Assembly (NCBI GenBank): GCA_017507045.1
Contig: JAFWBP010000017.1
Coordinates: forward strand, 83,709 to 147,708
Length of the DNA stretch: 64,000 bases
Direction: 5' to 3'
Origin: Clostridia bacterium
GTDB taxonomy: Bacteria; Bacillota; Clostridia; Christensenellales; Borkfalkiaceae
Made by a program: the position numbers and the translations under genes. Of the stretch, positions 52,412-61,523 are shown in pieces; the stretch's first letter is position 1; every line of letters starts with the position of its first letter. The notes beneath the pieces were generated by a model. That model worked only from the letters and a program-made list of their open reading frames with translations, was not told where the DNA came from and searched no databases.

Positions 52412-54316
52412 ATGAGAAAGTATATCAATATGAACGCTGATTGGCTCTTCACCAAACCGGAGAACGAGTCGATCGCGGTCAATGTTCCCCATACTTGGAA
52501 CAATCTCGATGGGCAGGACGGCGGCGACGATTACTGGCGCGGCACCTGCACCTACGAGAAGCGCTTCGCCGCCCCCGAAAGGGGCGCGGATGAGCGCGTG
52601 TTCCTTGAATTCAAGGGCGTTAACTCTTCCTGCAAAGTTATCCTGAACGGCGTGGAAGTTGCCTCGCACGACGGCGGCTATTCCACCTTCCGCGCAGAGA
52701 TCACCGAGCAGATCCAAGAGGAAAACACGCTTATCCTCGAGGTAGATAACTCCAAAACGGAGAAGGTTTATCCCCAGACGGCGGACTTCACCTTCTACGG
52801 CGGTATCTATCGCGATGTAAACCTTGTAATCGTTCCCGAGAAGCATTTCGATCTTTCCTTCTACGGCGCGCCTGGCATCAAGGTAGATGCTACCGTCGTT
52901 GGAAGCGACGGCACGGTTGCAGTAACCGGTTATGCAAACGGCGGCGAGATCGCTGTGGAAATCTACGATGGCGATACGCTCGTTGCCGAGGGTAAGAGCG
53001 GCGAAACGCTCACCGTTGCCAACGCAAAGCTGTGGGATGGCATCAAGGCGCCCAACCTCTACAAGGCGGTTGCCAAACTCTACGAGGGCGGCGAACTTCT
53101 CGATGAAGTGAGCGCAAACTTCGGTTTCCGCACCTACGCCATCGATACAAAGAAGGGCTTCATCCTCAACGGAAGGCCGTATCCGCTTCGTGGCGTATGC
53201 CGCCATCAGGATCGTAAGGCGATCGGTAACGCAATCACGCGCGCAGAGCACGAGGAAGATATGCAGCTCATTCTCGAAACGGGCGCAAACACCGTACGCC
53301 TCGCGCACTATCAGCACGATGATTACTTCTACGATCTCTGCGATAAGTACGGCCTCGTCGTTTGGGCGGAGATTCCCTATATCTCCCGTCATATGCCCGA
53401 AGCAAATGAGAACACCGTTTCGCAGATGAAGGAGCTCATCTACCAGCAGTACAACCACGCAAGTATCGTATGCTGGGGCGTCTCCAACGAGATCACGATG
53501 TTCCACCGCCACACGAAGGATATGCTCGCGCAGCACAAGATCCTCAACGATCTTTGCCACGAGATCGATCCCGCGCGCTTCACCGTGCTCGCATGCTACG
53601 CAATGTGCGCACCCTTCAACCGCGTTGGCAAGATCACAGACGCCGTGAGCTGGAACCTTTACCTCGGTTGGTACGTACCCGGCCTTTTCCTCAACAAGGT
53701 GTGGTACTGGTTCTACCGTCTGCTCAACGGAAAGCGCGTATTCGGTATGTCTGAGTACGGTGCAGAGGGTATGCCCAATCTGCACGCCGTGAAGCCGAAG
53801 AGGGGAGATAACACCGAGGAATATCAGTTCATCTACCACGAGTACATGCTCAAGTTCTTCGAGAAGCACCCCGAATTCTGGGCAACGCATCTTTGGAACT
53901 GCTTTGATTTCGCTGCAGATGCGCGTGATCAGGGCGGCGAGCCCGGTATGAACCACAAGGGCCTCATCACCTTCGATCGCAAGATCAAGAAGGATTCTTT
54001 CTACCTTTATAAGGCATACTGGTCTGAAGATCCTTTCGTGCACCTTTGCGGCAAGCGCTTCGTCAACCGCACCGGCAACAAGCTGGAGATCACGGTATGC
54101 TCCAACCAGCCCGAAGTGGAAGTGCTCGTAAACGGCAAATCCCTTGGAACGAAGAAGGGCAGCAAGGTGTTCCGCTTCACCACCACGATGGAGGCGAAGA
54201 ACGAGATCGAAGTGCGCGCAGGTGCGCTCACCGATGCCGGCACGGTTATCAAGGTGGAAAAGCCCGATCCTGCGTACATTTTGAAGAAAACGAACACCAA
54301 GAATTGGCAAAAATAA
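52412..54316 (+). CDS. Glycoside hydrolase family 2, probable beta-glucuronidase
   Basis: The 634-residue GH2 enzyme has the sugar-binding N-terminal domain (FTKPENESIAVNVPHTWN, then DYWRGTCTYEKRF), an Ig-like domain and a TIM barrel. The acid/base glutamate is in GVSNEITMFHR (about residue 359) and the nucleophile in GMSEYGAEGMPN (about residue 447). GMNHKGLITFDRK (about residue 518) contains N-x-K, a motif used by beta-glucuronidases to bind the carboxylate, but some galactosidases have a similar N-x-K-G. No signal peptide is seen, so it cleaves imported glycosides. Beta-glucuronidase is favoured because the neighbours handle glucuronate; beta-galactosidase is the main alternative. Confidence 0.85.
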   Translation: MRKYINMNADWLFTKPENESIAVNVPHTWNNLDGQDGGDDYWRGTCTYEKRFAAPERGADERVFLEFKGVNSSCKVILNGVEVASHDGGYSTFRAEITEQIQEENTLILEVDNSKTEKVYPQTADFTFYGGIYRDVNLVIVPEKHFDLSFYGAPGIKVDATVVGSDGTVAVTGYANGGEIAVEIYDGDTLVAEGKSGETLTVANAKLWDGIKAPNLYKAVAKLYEGGELLDEVSANFGFRTYAIDTKKGFILNGRPYPLRGVCRHQDRKAIGNAITRAEHEEDMQLILETGANTVRLAHYQHDDYFYDLCDKYGLVVWAEIPYISRHMPEANENTVSQMKELIYQQYNHASIVCWGVSNEITMFHRHTKDMLAQHKILNDLCHEIDPARFTVLACYAMCAPFNRVGKITDAVSWNLYLGWYVPGLFLNKVWYWFYRLLNGKRVFGMSEYGAEGMPNLHAVKPKRGDNTEEYQFIYHEYMLKFFEKHPEFWATHLWNCFDFAADARDQGGEPGMNHKGLITFDRKIKKDSFYLYKAYWSEDPFVHLCGKRFVNRTGNKLEITVCSNQPEVEVLVNGKSLGTKKGSKVFRFTTTMEAKNEIEVRAGALTDAGTVIKVEKPDPAYILKKTNTKNWQK

Positions 54317-54323
54317 GGAAACC

Positions 54324-55658
54324 ATGAAGAACGAATTTATTGGAGGGCGAGTGCTTTTGCACTCGCCAACCGCTGTTGCGCTATACGAGGGTATTCGCGC
54401 GCTTCCCATCGTGGATTACCACTCCCACCTCTCCGAACGCGAGATCGCGGAGGATAAGAAGTTCTCCACCATCACGCAGTTTTGGCTGGGAGGGGATCAC
54501 TATAAGTGGCGCGCAATGCGCAATTGCGGAATAGACGAGCGTTTCATCACGGGCAACGCTCCCGATTACGAGAAATTCCTCGCCTACGCAAGCGTGATGC
54601 CCAAGCTCATCGGCAATCCGCTTTACTATTGGACGCACATGGAGCTTCAGCGCATCTTCGGGATCAACACCCCGCTCAACGCTGAAACCGCGCCCGATAT
54701 CTATGCGCGCGCAAACGAGGCGCTCAAGGAGCTCTCCGTAAGAAAGCTTTTGAAGCTCTTCAATCTGGAGTATATCGCCACCACGGATGATCCCATCAGT
54801 CCGCTCACCTACCACGGCAATTACGAAGGTGTGCGCGTTTGCCCCACCTTCCGCCCCGATAAGGCGCAAAAGCCCACGGCGGAATACCTTGCCCAGCTTG
54901 GCGAGGCGTGGGGGAGCCCCATTCGCACCCTTGCCGATTACAAGGCGGCGCTTGAAGCGCGTGTGGAGTTCTTCGTTTCGAAGGGCTGCACGATCGCAGA
55001 TGCCAGCATTGAAAAGATCCCCGATATCGGCGTTGCGGAAGGGGAGGCGGAAGCGCTGTTTGCAAACATCGGTAACCTTACCGCAGAGCAGGAGCACCGT
55101 TTCTATTCCTATAGCTCTATGTTCCTTGCAGGGCTTTATAAGCGTTACGATATCACGTGGCAGCTCCATATCGGCGCAATGCGCAATATCAACGCCCCCG
55201 CGTTCAAGGCGCTCGGCCCCGATACGGGGTACGATGTCATGCGCGGCTACGTGGATACCGATGCGGTTGCCGTATTCTTGAACGGACTTTTCGAGGCAGA
55301 TAGCCTGCCGCGCGTCATTCTCTATACGCTCAACCCCAACGCGCTCGCAGCCCTGTGCACGATCGCGCCCTGCTTCCCCGATATGCGCATCGGGGCGGCT
55401 TGGTGGTTCAACGATACGCTCAAGGGGATCCGTTCCCACCTCGATACGCTCGCGGAGTACGCCGCATTCGGCACCTCTCCGGGCATGCTCACCGATAGCC
55501 GTAGCTTTTCGAGTTACTGCCGCTTCGATTTCTTCCGCCGCATCATTGCAGATTACGTTGCGGAGAAGGTGGAGGCAGGCGAGTATGATGAAAGCTGCGC
55601 CGCGCGGCTTCTCGAGGATATCTGCTATCGCAATCCCAAAGAGCTCATGAAAATTTAA
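54324..55658 (+). CDS. uxaC: Glucuronate isomerase
   Basis: UxaC converts glucuronate to fructuronate (or galacturonate to tagaturonate). The 444-residue protein opens with the typical metal-site segment IVDYHSHLSEREIAEDKKF (about residue 28). It has the QFWLGGDHYKWRAMRNCGI stretch (about residue 52), TTDDP (about residue 152), WQLHIGAMRN (about residue 280) and MRGYVDTD. This is slightly shorter than the usual 465-470. It starts eight bases after the GH2 stop. It is the clearest indicator that the operon metabolises hexuronates. Confidence 0.94.
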   Translation: MKNEFIGGRVLLHSPTAVALYEGIRALPIVDYHSHLSEREIAEDKKFSTITQFWLGGDHYKWRAMRNCGIDERFITGNAPDYEKFLAYASVMPKLIGNPLYYWTHMELQRIFGINTPLNAETAPDIYARANEALKELSVRKLLKLFNLEYIATTDDPISPLTYHGNYEGVRVCPTFRPDKAQKPTAEYLAQLGEAWGSPIRTLADYKAALEARVEFFVSKGCTIADASIEKIPDIGVAEGEAEALFANIGNLTAEQEHRFYSYSSMFLAGLYKRYDITWQLHIGAMRNINAPAFKALGPDTGYDVMRGYVDTDAVAVFLNGLFEADSLPRVILYTLNPNALAALCTIAPCFPDMRIGAAWWFNDTLKGIRSHLDTLAEYAAFGTSPGMLTDSRSFSSYCRFDFFRRIIADYVAEKVEAGEYDESCAARLLEDICYRNPKELMKI

Positions 55659-55685
55659 GTATCTAATCAATATAAGGAGAAACCT

Positions 55686-56519
55686 ATGAAATTACCTTTT
55701 CAAGTCGATCTGAATTCTACGGTAGCAGTCGTCACAGGCGCCGGCGGTATTCTTATGAGCGAGTTTGCAAAGGCGCTCGCTAAGTGCGGCGCGAAAGTTG
55801 CACTTCTCGATATCAATTTCGACGCTGCAAAAAAATACGCGGATGAAATCGGCGAAAACGCGATTGCTGTCAAGTGCAACTGCCTCGATAAGGAGAGCAT
55901 TAAAGAGGCGAAGGAGATCGTTTCCGAAGCCTTCGGCCCCGTCAACATGCTCATCAACGGCGCAGGCGGCAACAACCCCCGCGCAACGTGCGATAACGAG
56001 ACGATGGCAGTGGATCTTCCTGCAGAAACGAAATCCTTCTTCGATCTCGAGGAATCCGGCCTTAAGTTTGTGTTCGATTTGAACATCACCTCGGCGTTTC
56101 TCGTAACGCAGGTATTTGCAGCCGACATGGTTAAAACGGGTGGTAACATCATCAACATTTCCTCGATGAACGCATTCCGCCCCCTCACCAAGATTCCTGC
56201 GTACAGCGCGGCGAAGGCTGGTATTTCCAACTTCACGCAGTGGCTTGCCGTGCACTTCGCACCGGTAGGCATTCGCTGCAACGGAATTGCACCCGGATTT
56301 TTCGTTACCAACCAGAACCGTGCAATGCTCTACAACGCCGATGGCACGCCCACGGCGCGTACGGGCAAGATTTTGGCCGCAACGCCCGCAAAGCGCTTCG
56401 GCGAGGTAGAAGATCTCATCGGTACGCTCCTGTGGCTTGCAAGCGATGAAGCGAGCGGCTTCGTAACCGGTTCGGTCATCGCGGTAGACGGCGGCTTTGC
56501 CGCTTACAGCGGAGTTTAA
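55686..56519 (+). CDS. SDR oxidoreductase, probable D-mannonate (fructuronate) oxidoreductase
   Basis: The 277-residue SDR has the cofactor motif VTGAGGILMSEFAKAL (residues 17-32), the NGAGGNNPRAT segment (about residue 91), the catalytic serine in NISSMNAFRPLTKIPAYSAAKAGI-type context with Y-S-A-A-K (about residue 179), and a late VDGGFAAYSGV end. The N-N-P insert after NGAGG and the longer middle region are typical of the SDR-type mannonate oxidoreductases (YjmF/UxuB-like) rather than FabG. It would reduce fructuronate to mannonate with NAD(P)H. The position right after uxaC supports this. Confidence 0.85.
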   Translation: MKLPFQVDLNSTVAVVTGAGGILMSEFAKALAKCGAKVALLDINFDAAKKYADEIGENAIAVKCNCLDKESIKEAKEIVSEAFGPVNMLINGAGGNNPRATCDNETMAVDLPAETKSFFDLEESGLKFVFDLNITSAFLVTQVFAADMVKTGGNIINISSMNAFRPLTKIPAYSAAKAGISNFTQWLAVHFAPVGIRCNGIAPGFFVTNQNRAMLYNADGTPTARTGKILAATPAKRFGEVEDLIGTLLWLASDEASGFVTGSVIAVDGGFAAYSGV

Positions 56520-56547
56520 TTTACTGCTTCAAAAAAGGAGATATATT

Positions 56548-57630
56548 ATGAAAAAGTTTGTTATTACGAGAAAGAAGAAGTATGCGATCATCGCTCCTTC
56601 GAGCATGGGAATTCGCATCACGCCGCCCGATCGTCAGCCCGTTGCGATCAGCAACATGTTCCGCATGCAGGCTACGAGTGCAGAGAGCAACGTGCTCAGC
56701 ATCTCCGCAGGTCTTGGAACGCCCGTTAAGGTGCTCACCACGTTCGTTGCAGGCAGCCCCATTGCCCAGTTCATCAAGGGCGATCTGCGCCGCCGCGGCA
56801 TCGATTACGAAGGAAAGGAAGTTCCGCAGGGCAACCCTTGGGGCTACCGCCATCAGTTCAACATCGCCGATTCCGGCTACGGCCTCCGCGCGCCCCGCGT
56901 TGCGAACGACCGTGCAGGCGAAGTTGGCAGAACGCTCAACGTTGCCGATTTCGACGTAGAGCGCATCTTCAAGGATGAGGGCGCCGAAATTCTTCACCTC
57001 AGCGGCCTTATCTGCGCACTTTCTCCCGAAACGAGCCAGTTCTGCCTTGAGCTTGCGCGCACGGCGAAGAAGTACGGCACGAAGATCTCCTTCGACCTCA
57101 ACTACCGCGCTTCCTTCTGGAAGGGCAGAGAAGAGGAGCTTGCGGCAGTATTCTCCGAGATCGCAAGCGTTGCAGATATCCTCATCGGTAACGAAGAGGA
57201 CTTCCAGCTCTGCCTCGGCATCGAGGGCCCCGAAGCAGGCGGCAAGGATATCGCCGCGAAGATCGAGGGCTTCAAGGGCATGGTTGAAAACGTGAAAAAA
57301 TCCTACCCCAACGCAAAGACGTTCGCTACCACCCTTCGTCAGGTCGTTTCCGCGAACGAGCACCTTTGGGGCGCAATCGTATTGAACGAAGATAACTGGA
57401 CGGTTATCGAACCCCGTCCCATCCCCGTACTCGATCGTATCGGTGGCGGCGACGGATTCGTCGGCGGTCTCCTTTACGGTATCGCAAAGGGCTGGGAAGC
57501 AGAGAAGTGCGCGCAGTTCGGTTGGGCGAGCGGCGCATTCGTAGCAACGCTTCTCGATGACTTCGGTCTGCCTGCAGATGAAAAGCAGATCTGGGATATT
57601 TGGGCAGGTAACGCGCGCGTACAGCGCTAA
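56548..57630 (+). CDS. PfkB-family sugar-acid kinase, KdgK-like (copy 1)
   Basis: This is a ribokinase-fold kinase of 360 residues. The substrate side has ATSAESNVLSISAGLGTPVKVLT (N and G near residue 50), consistent with KDG kinases. GNEEDFQLCLG (about residue 218) and the ATP/catalytic motif LDRIGGGDGFVGGLLYG (catalytic Asp near residue 299) are present. Most relatives have G-A-G-D-A-F; here it reads G-G-G-D-G-F, with the Asp kept. By homology it would phosphorylate 2-keto-3-deoxygluconate, but no mannonate dehydratase is in the operon, so another six-carbon acid such as gluconate is possible. The first 15 residues are unusually basic. Confidence 0.85.
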   Translation: MKKFVITRKKKYAIIAPSSMGIRITPPDRQPVAISNMFRMQATSAESNVLSISAGLGTPVKVLTTFVAGSPIAQFIKGDLRRRGIDYEGKEVPQGNPWGYRHQFNIADSGYGLRAPRVANDRAGEVGRTLNVADFDVERIFKDEGAEILHLSGLICALSPETSQFCLELARTAKKYGTKISFDLNYRASFWKGREEELAAVFSEIASVADILIGNEEDFQLCLGIEGPEAGGKDIAAKIEGFKGMVENVKKSYPNAKTFATTLRQVVSANEHLWGAIVLNEDNWTVIEPRPIPVLDRIGGGDGFVGGLLYGIAKGWEAEKCAQFGWASGAFVATLLDDFGLPADEKQIWDIWAGNARVQR

Positions 57631-57642
57631 GAGGCAAGATTC

Positions 57643-58728
57643 ATGCGCAAGAAGTGGACGTACGCGATAGCGTCTCCCACAAGTCTCGGTATTCGGATCG
57701 CACCGACCGAGTTTCAATTAGTGCAGGATAGCGAAACGGTATTTCTCCAGGCGACGAGTGCGGAGAGCAACACGCTCTCCATACCCGCCGCTCTGGGGCT
57801 TCCCGTGAAGGCGCTTGCAAAATTTGTAAAGGATGACCCGATCTCAAGATATATCCGCCGTGATATGGAGAGCCGGGGCATTACCTGTGCAAACGTTTTT
57901 GAGGAGCGTGAAAGCCCTTGGGGGCTTCGCCATCCCTGCAATATCGCATCGAGTGGGTTCGGGCTTCGTGGGCCGCGCGTTTGTAACGATCGCGCAGGCG
58001 AGCTCGGCCGCACGGTCAAGGCGGAGGATTTCGATCCTGAAACGCTCTTCGGCAAGGAGGGCGTTGCCATTCTGCACGTCAGCGGGCTTATCTGCTCGCT
58101 CTCGGAGCAATCTGCGCAGTGCTGCCTCGATCTTGCCAAGATCGCGAAGAAGTACGGCACGCTCATTTCCTTCGATACCAACTATCGCGCTTCCCTTTGG
58201 AAGGGGCGCGAGGAAGTTTTGCTTGCCAAATTTCACGAGATCGCTTCCATCGCCGATATTCTTTTTGGCGGCGATATCCTCGTGGAAAAGCGCGAGAAGG
58301 CTGAGCCTTATTTCGGTTTGAAGTTTACCGATGATAAGAGCCGCGTCGAGGGTGCGAAATTTTTGCTCAAAAAAGCGCAGGAAGGGTATCCCTCCGCGCA
58401 CACGCTCGTTTCCACCATGCGGGAAGTAATTTCCGTAAACCAACATTCCTTTGGCGCCGTCGTGCTCGAAAAGGGGTGTTATACAACGCTCGATCCTCAC
58501 ACGATGCTCGTTTACGACCGTATCGGCGGAGGAGACGCCTTTGCCGGCGGCTTCCTTTATTCCACGGTCAAGGGCTGGGAAATGGAAAAGCGCCTTGCCT
58601 TCGGTTGGGGGTGCGCCGCACTCGTTTCCGGGCTTGCGGATGATTACGGCCTTCCTGCCAGGGAAGACGTCATCTGGAAGCTGCAGGCGGAGGATGAGGC
58701 CTGGATCAGCGATAAAGCGTTTCAATAA
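57643..58728 (+). CDS. PfkB-family sugar-acid kinase, KdgK-like (copy 2)
   Basis: This is a tandem paralogue of the preceding kinase, 361 residues, clearly similar along its whole length (AIASPTSLGIRI, ATSAESNTLSIPAALGLPVKAL, FDTNYRASLWKGREE). The catalytic motif YDRIGGGDAFAGGFLYS is intact. The N-E-E-D region of copy 1, near residue 218, is replaced here by GGDILVEKREKAEPYFG, so substrate or nucleotide handling may differ. Both copies are full length, which suggests division of labour rather than decay. The start ATG is 12 bases after the previous stop, with AGAGGC upstream. Confidence 0.85.
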   Translation: MRKKWTYAIASPTSLGIRIAPTEFQLVQDSETVFLQATSAESNTLSIPAALGLPVKALAKFVKDDPISRYIRRDMESRGITCANVFEERESPWGLRHPCNIASSGFGLRGPRVCNDRAGELGRTVKAEDFDPETLFGKEGVAILHVSGLICSLSEQSAQCCLDLAKIAKKYGTLISFDTNYRASLWKGREEVLLAKFHEIASIADILFGGDILVEKREKAEPYFGLKFTDDKSRVEGAKFLLKKAQEGYPSAHTLVSTMREVISVNQHSFGAVVLEKGCYTTLDPHTMLVYDRIGGGDAFAGGFLYSTVKGWEMEKRLAFGWGCAALVSGLADDYGLPAREDVIWKLQAEDEAWISDKAFQ

Positions 58729-58760
58729 TTAAGAACAACAGTTATAAAAAGGAGAAAACT

Positions 58761-60203
58761 ATGCTTGCAGATATCGGAATGGTAGGGCTCGCCGTAATGG
58801 GGAGCAACCTGGTAAAGAACATGCTCAGCAAGGGTTACACCGTGGCAGTGTATAACCGTGAACCTGAGATGACGGAGCACTTCATGGAACAGAACGAGGG
58901 CGAAAACGTTATCGCTACGTATTCCTATGAAGAGCTTGTGAAGAACATTGCCCGCCCGCGCAAGATCATGATGATGATCCGCGCCGGTAAGCCCGTTGAT
59001 ATGGTAATCGAGGCGCTTCTTCCCTATCTTGAAGAGGGCGATATCGTGATCGACGGTGGCAACTCGCACTTCCCCGATACGATGCGCCGCACCGCGCTTT
59101 TGGAGAGCAAGGGATTCCGCTATATCGGAACGGGTGTTTCGGGCGGCGAAGAGGGCGCTTTGAAGGGTCCTTCCCTTATGCCCGGCGGCTCTCCCTCCGC
59201 ATGGGAGGAAGTGAAGCCCATCTTCCAATCCATCAGCGCAAAGGCAGAGGGCAACCCCTGCTGCGATTGGGTAGGCGAGAACGGTGCCGGCCACTTCGTA
59301 AAGATGGTGCACAACGGCATTGAGTACGGCGATATGCAGCTCATCTGTGAGAGCTATCAGCTTATGCGCGATCTTTTGGGCCTTTCTGCCGATGAAATGA
59401 GCGAAATCTTCAAGGATTGGAACAAGACGGAGCTCGATAGCTATCTCATCGAGATCACGGGCAACATTCTTGCAACCAAGGATACGGATGGCGCACCTCT
59501 CGTTGAGAAGATTCTTGATACGGCAGGCCAGAAGGGCACCGGAAAGTGGACGGGTATCGCCTCCCTCGATGAAGGCGTTCCGCTCACGCTTATCTGCGAG
59601 GCGGTGCACGCACGTTGCCTCTCTTCCATGAAGGGCGAGCGCGCGCAGGCTTCCAAGGTTTATCCTCATAAGAAATACAGATACAGCGGCGAGAAGAAGG
59701 AATTCCTCGAAGATCTCCGCAGAGCGCTCTACTGCGCGAAGATCGTTTCCTACGCGCAGGGCTACACCCTCATGCGCTCGGCTGCGAAAACGTACGATTG
59801 GAACCTCAACTACGGCGGCATCGCGCTCATGTGGCGCGGCGGCTGCATCATCCGCTCGGCGTTCCTCGGCAAGATCAAGGAAGCTTACACGAACAACCCC
59901 GCGCTCGAGAACCTTCTGCTCGATCCTTACTTCAAGGAAACCGTTGAGAACTTCATCACCAGCTGGCGTAAGGTCGTTGCAACGGCAGTCATGAGCGGCG
60001 TTCCCGTTCCTGCTATGAGCTCCGCACTCGAGTATTTCGATGGCTACACCACCGAGCGCCTGCCTGCGAACCTTCTTCAGGCTCAGCGCGATTACTTCGG
60101 TGCACATACCTACGAGCGCACCGATGCGCCCAGAGGGGAGTTCTTCCACACCAACTGGACGGGCGAGGGCGGCGATACCGCTTCTACCACGTACGAGGTT
60201 TAA
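58761..60203 (+). CDS. gnd: 6-phosphogluconate dehydrogenase (decarboxylating)
   Basis: Gnd oxidises and decarboxylates 6-phosphogluconate to ribulose 5-phosphate. The 480-residue protein has the cofactor motif IGMVGLAVMGSNLVKNM (residues 5-21), DGGNSHFPDT (about residue 100), GTGVSGGEEGALKGPSLMPGG (about residue 127, read in two parts) and the catalytic GHFVKMVHNGIEYGDMQ (about residue 180). The second cofactor position reads N-R-E, typical for NADP-dependent enzymes. The C-terminal tail R-T-D-x-x-x-G-x-F-H is present. Its presence inside a hexuronate operon is unusual and central to the pathway proposal. Confidence 0.96.
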   Translation: MLADIGMVGLAVMGSNLVKNMLSKGYTVAVYNREPEMTEHFMEQNEGENVIATYSYEELVKNIARPRKIMMMIRAGKPVDMVIEALLPYLEEGDIVIDGGNSHFPDTMRRTALLESKGFRYIGTGVSGGEEGALKGPSLMPGGSPSAWEEVKPIFQSISAKAEGNPCCDWVGENGAGHFVKMVHNGIEYGDMQLICESYQLMRDLLGLSADEMSEIFKDWNKTELDSYLIEITGNILATKDTDGAPLVEKILDTAGQKGTGKWTGIASLDEGVPLTLICEAVHARCLSSMKGERAQASKVYPHKKYRYSGEKKEFLEDLRRALYCAKIVSYAQGYTLMRSAAKTYDWNLNYGGIALMWRGGCIIRSAFLGKIKEAYTNNPALENLLLDPYFKETVENFITSWRKVVATAVMSGVPVPAMSSALEYFDGYTTERLPANLLQAQRDYFGAHTYERTDAPRGEFFHTNWTGEGGDTASTTYEV

Positions 60204-60204
60204 T

Positions 60205-61473
60205 ATGAATATTACCCTGCGCGCACAGCGAGAGGAGGGGCTTTCTCCGGAAGAGATCAAAGAGGCGCTTCTCCGCTCGTTGGAAGGCAGAAAATTGAGC
60301 AAAGTGCTCATCATTCCGCCCGATTTCACGCGCTTTCACTCCAACGCGGGTTATATTACGAACGTCTATTACCATGCACTTGAGGGGATTGCCGAGGTGG
60401 ATATTATGCCCGCACTCGGCACCCACGTCAAGATGACGGAGGAAGAGTGCAGCGAGATGTTCGGGGATATCCCTTACGAAAAATTTCTCGAACACAGATG
60501 GCGTACCGACGTTGTGAAGGTAGGCACCGTTCCCGTTGATTATCTCACCGAGATCTCGGAGGGAACTTGGACTACGCCCGTCGATTGCGAGGTGAATAAG
60601 ATCCTCTTTGAGGGTTACGATCTCATTCTCTCCATCGGGCAGGTAGTGCCGCACGAAGTTGTTGGTATGTCCAACCACTCCAAGAACATTCTCGTTGGTT
60701 TGGGCGGAAGCCGCTTCATCAACGCCTCCCACATGGTGGGCGCGCTCTACGGCATGGAGCGCATGATGGGCAGAGATAACACCGTAACGCGCAAGCTCTT
60801 CGATTACTGCATCACCAACTTTTTGGGCGAGCTTCCCTTCTTATGGGCGCTCACGGTTACCACGGCGCCGGGCGGCGTTATCCACACGCACGGTCTTTTC
60901 ATCGGCGAGGGCAGAAAGCCTCTTGAGGATGCGATCGCGCTTTCGCAGCAAAAGAACCTCGATATCGTGGATAAGCCCATGAAAAAGTGCGTTGTCTACC
61001 TCACGCCCAAGGAATTCAAGAGCACCTGGCTTGGGAATAAATCGGTGTACCGTACCCGCATGGCAATTGCCGATGGCGGAGAGCTCATCGTGCTTGCACC
61101 CGGCATCGAGAAATTCGGCGAGGACGACCGTGTGGATGAGCTCATTCGCAAATACGGCTACGTTGGCCGCAAAAAGGTGTTGGAGCTGTTCAAAACGGAG
61201 CAGGAGCTGAAAGAGAACATGGGCACCGCGGCGCACCTCATCCACGGCTCTTCGGATGATCGTTTCACCATCACATATGCTGTGAAGCGTATCACGAAAG
61301 AGGAGATCGAGGGTGTAAACTTCCGCTATGCCGATTACGATGAGATGGCAAAGCGCTACGATCCCGAAAAATTGCAACTCGGCTGGAACACAATGAAAGA
61401 TGGGGAAGAGATCTTCTTCATTCCCAACCCCGCGCTGGGGCTTTGGATCTCGAAAGATCGCTTGGCAGATTAA
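60205..61473 (+). CDS. LarA-family hydroxyacid epimerase/racemase, probable sugar-acid 2-epimerase
   Basis: The 422-residue protein belongs to the lactate racemase LarA superfamily, whose members use a nickel-pincer nucleotide to epimerise 2-hydroxy acids. Matching positions are PPDFTRFHS (LarA D-x-T-R-P, about residue 33), LGTHVKMTEEE (LarA G-x-H-R-P-M-T, about residue 71), VPHEVVGMSNHSKNI (His near 149 and the cofactor lysine near 159) and NASHMVGAL (His near 173). The altered R-P after the first His suggests a substrate larger than lactate. Relatives include at least one reported gluconate 2-epimerase. Next to gnd and the mannonate oxidoreductase, mannonate/gluconate is the likely pair. 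It starts one base after the gnd stop. The larB/C/E cofactor genes are not in the window. Confidence 0.8.
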   Translation: MNITLRAQREEGLSPEEIKEALLRSLEGRKLSKVLIIPPDFTRFHSNAGYITNVYYHALEGIAEVDIMPALGTHVKMTEEECSEMFGDIPYEKFLEHRWRTDVVKVGTVPVDYLTEISEGTWTTPVDCEVNKILFEGYDLILSIGQVVPHEVVGMSNHSKNILVGLGGSRFINASHMVGALYGMERMMGRDNTVTRKLFDYCITNFLGELPFLWALTVTTAPGGVIHTHGLFIGEGRKPLEDAIALSQQKNLDIVDKPMKKCVVYLTPKEFKSTWLGNKSVYRTRMAIADGGELIVLAPGIEKFGEDDRVDELIRKYGYVGRKKVLELFKTEQELKENMGTAAHLIHGSSDDRFTITYAVKRITKEEIEGVNFRYADYDEMAKRYDPEKLQLGWNTMKDGEEIFFIPNPALGLWISKDRLAD

Positions 61474-61488
61474 GGTTTCGCGCAGCGT

Positions 61489-61517
61489 TTGCTTTTTTCG
61501 CCCGAATGTGATATCAT
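61489..61517 (+). promoter_or_regulatory. Promoter of the AraC-family gene
   Basis: TTGCTT, a 17-base spacer and TATCAT. Only six bases separate the -10 from the ATG, so transcripts from here would be leaderless or nearly so. Confidence 0.6.
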
Positions 61518-61523
61518 AGGAAT

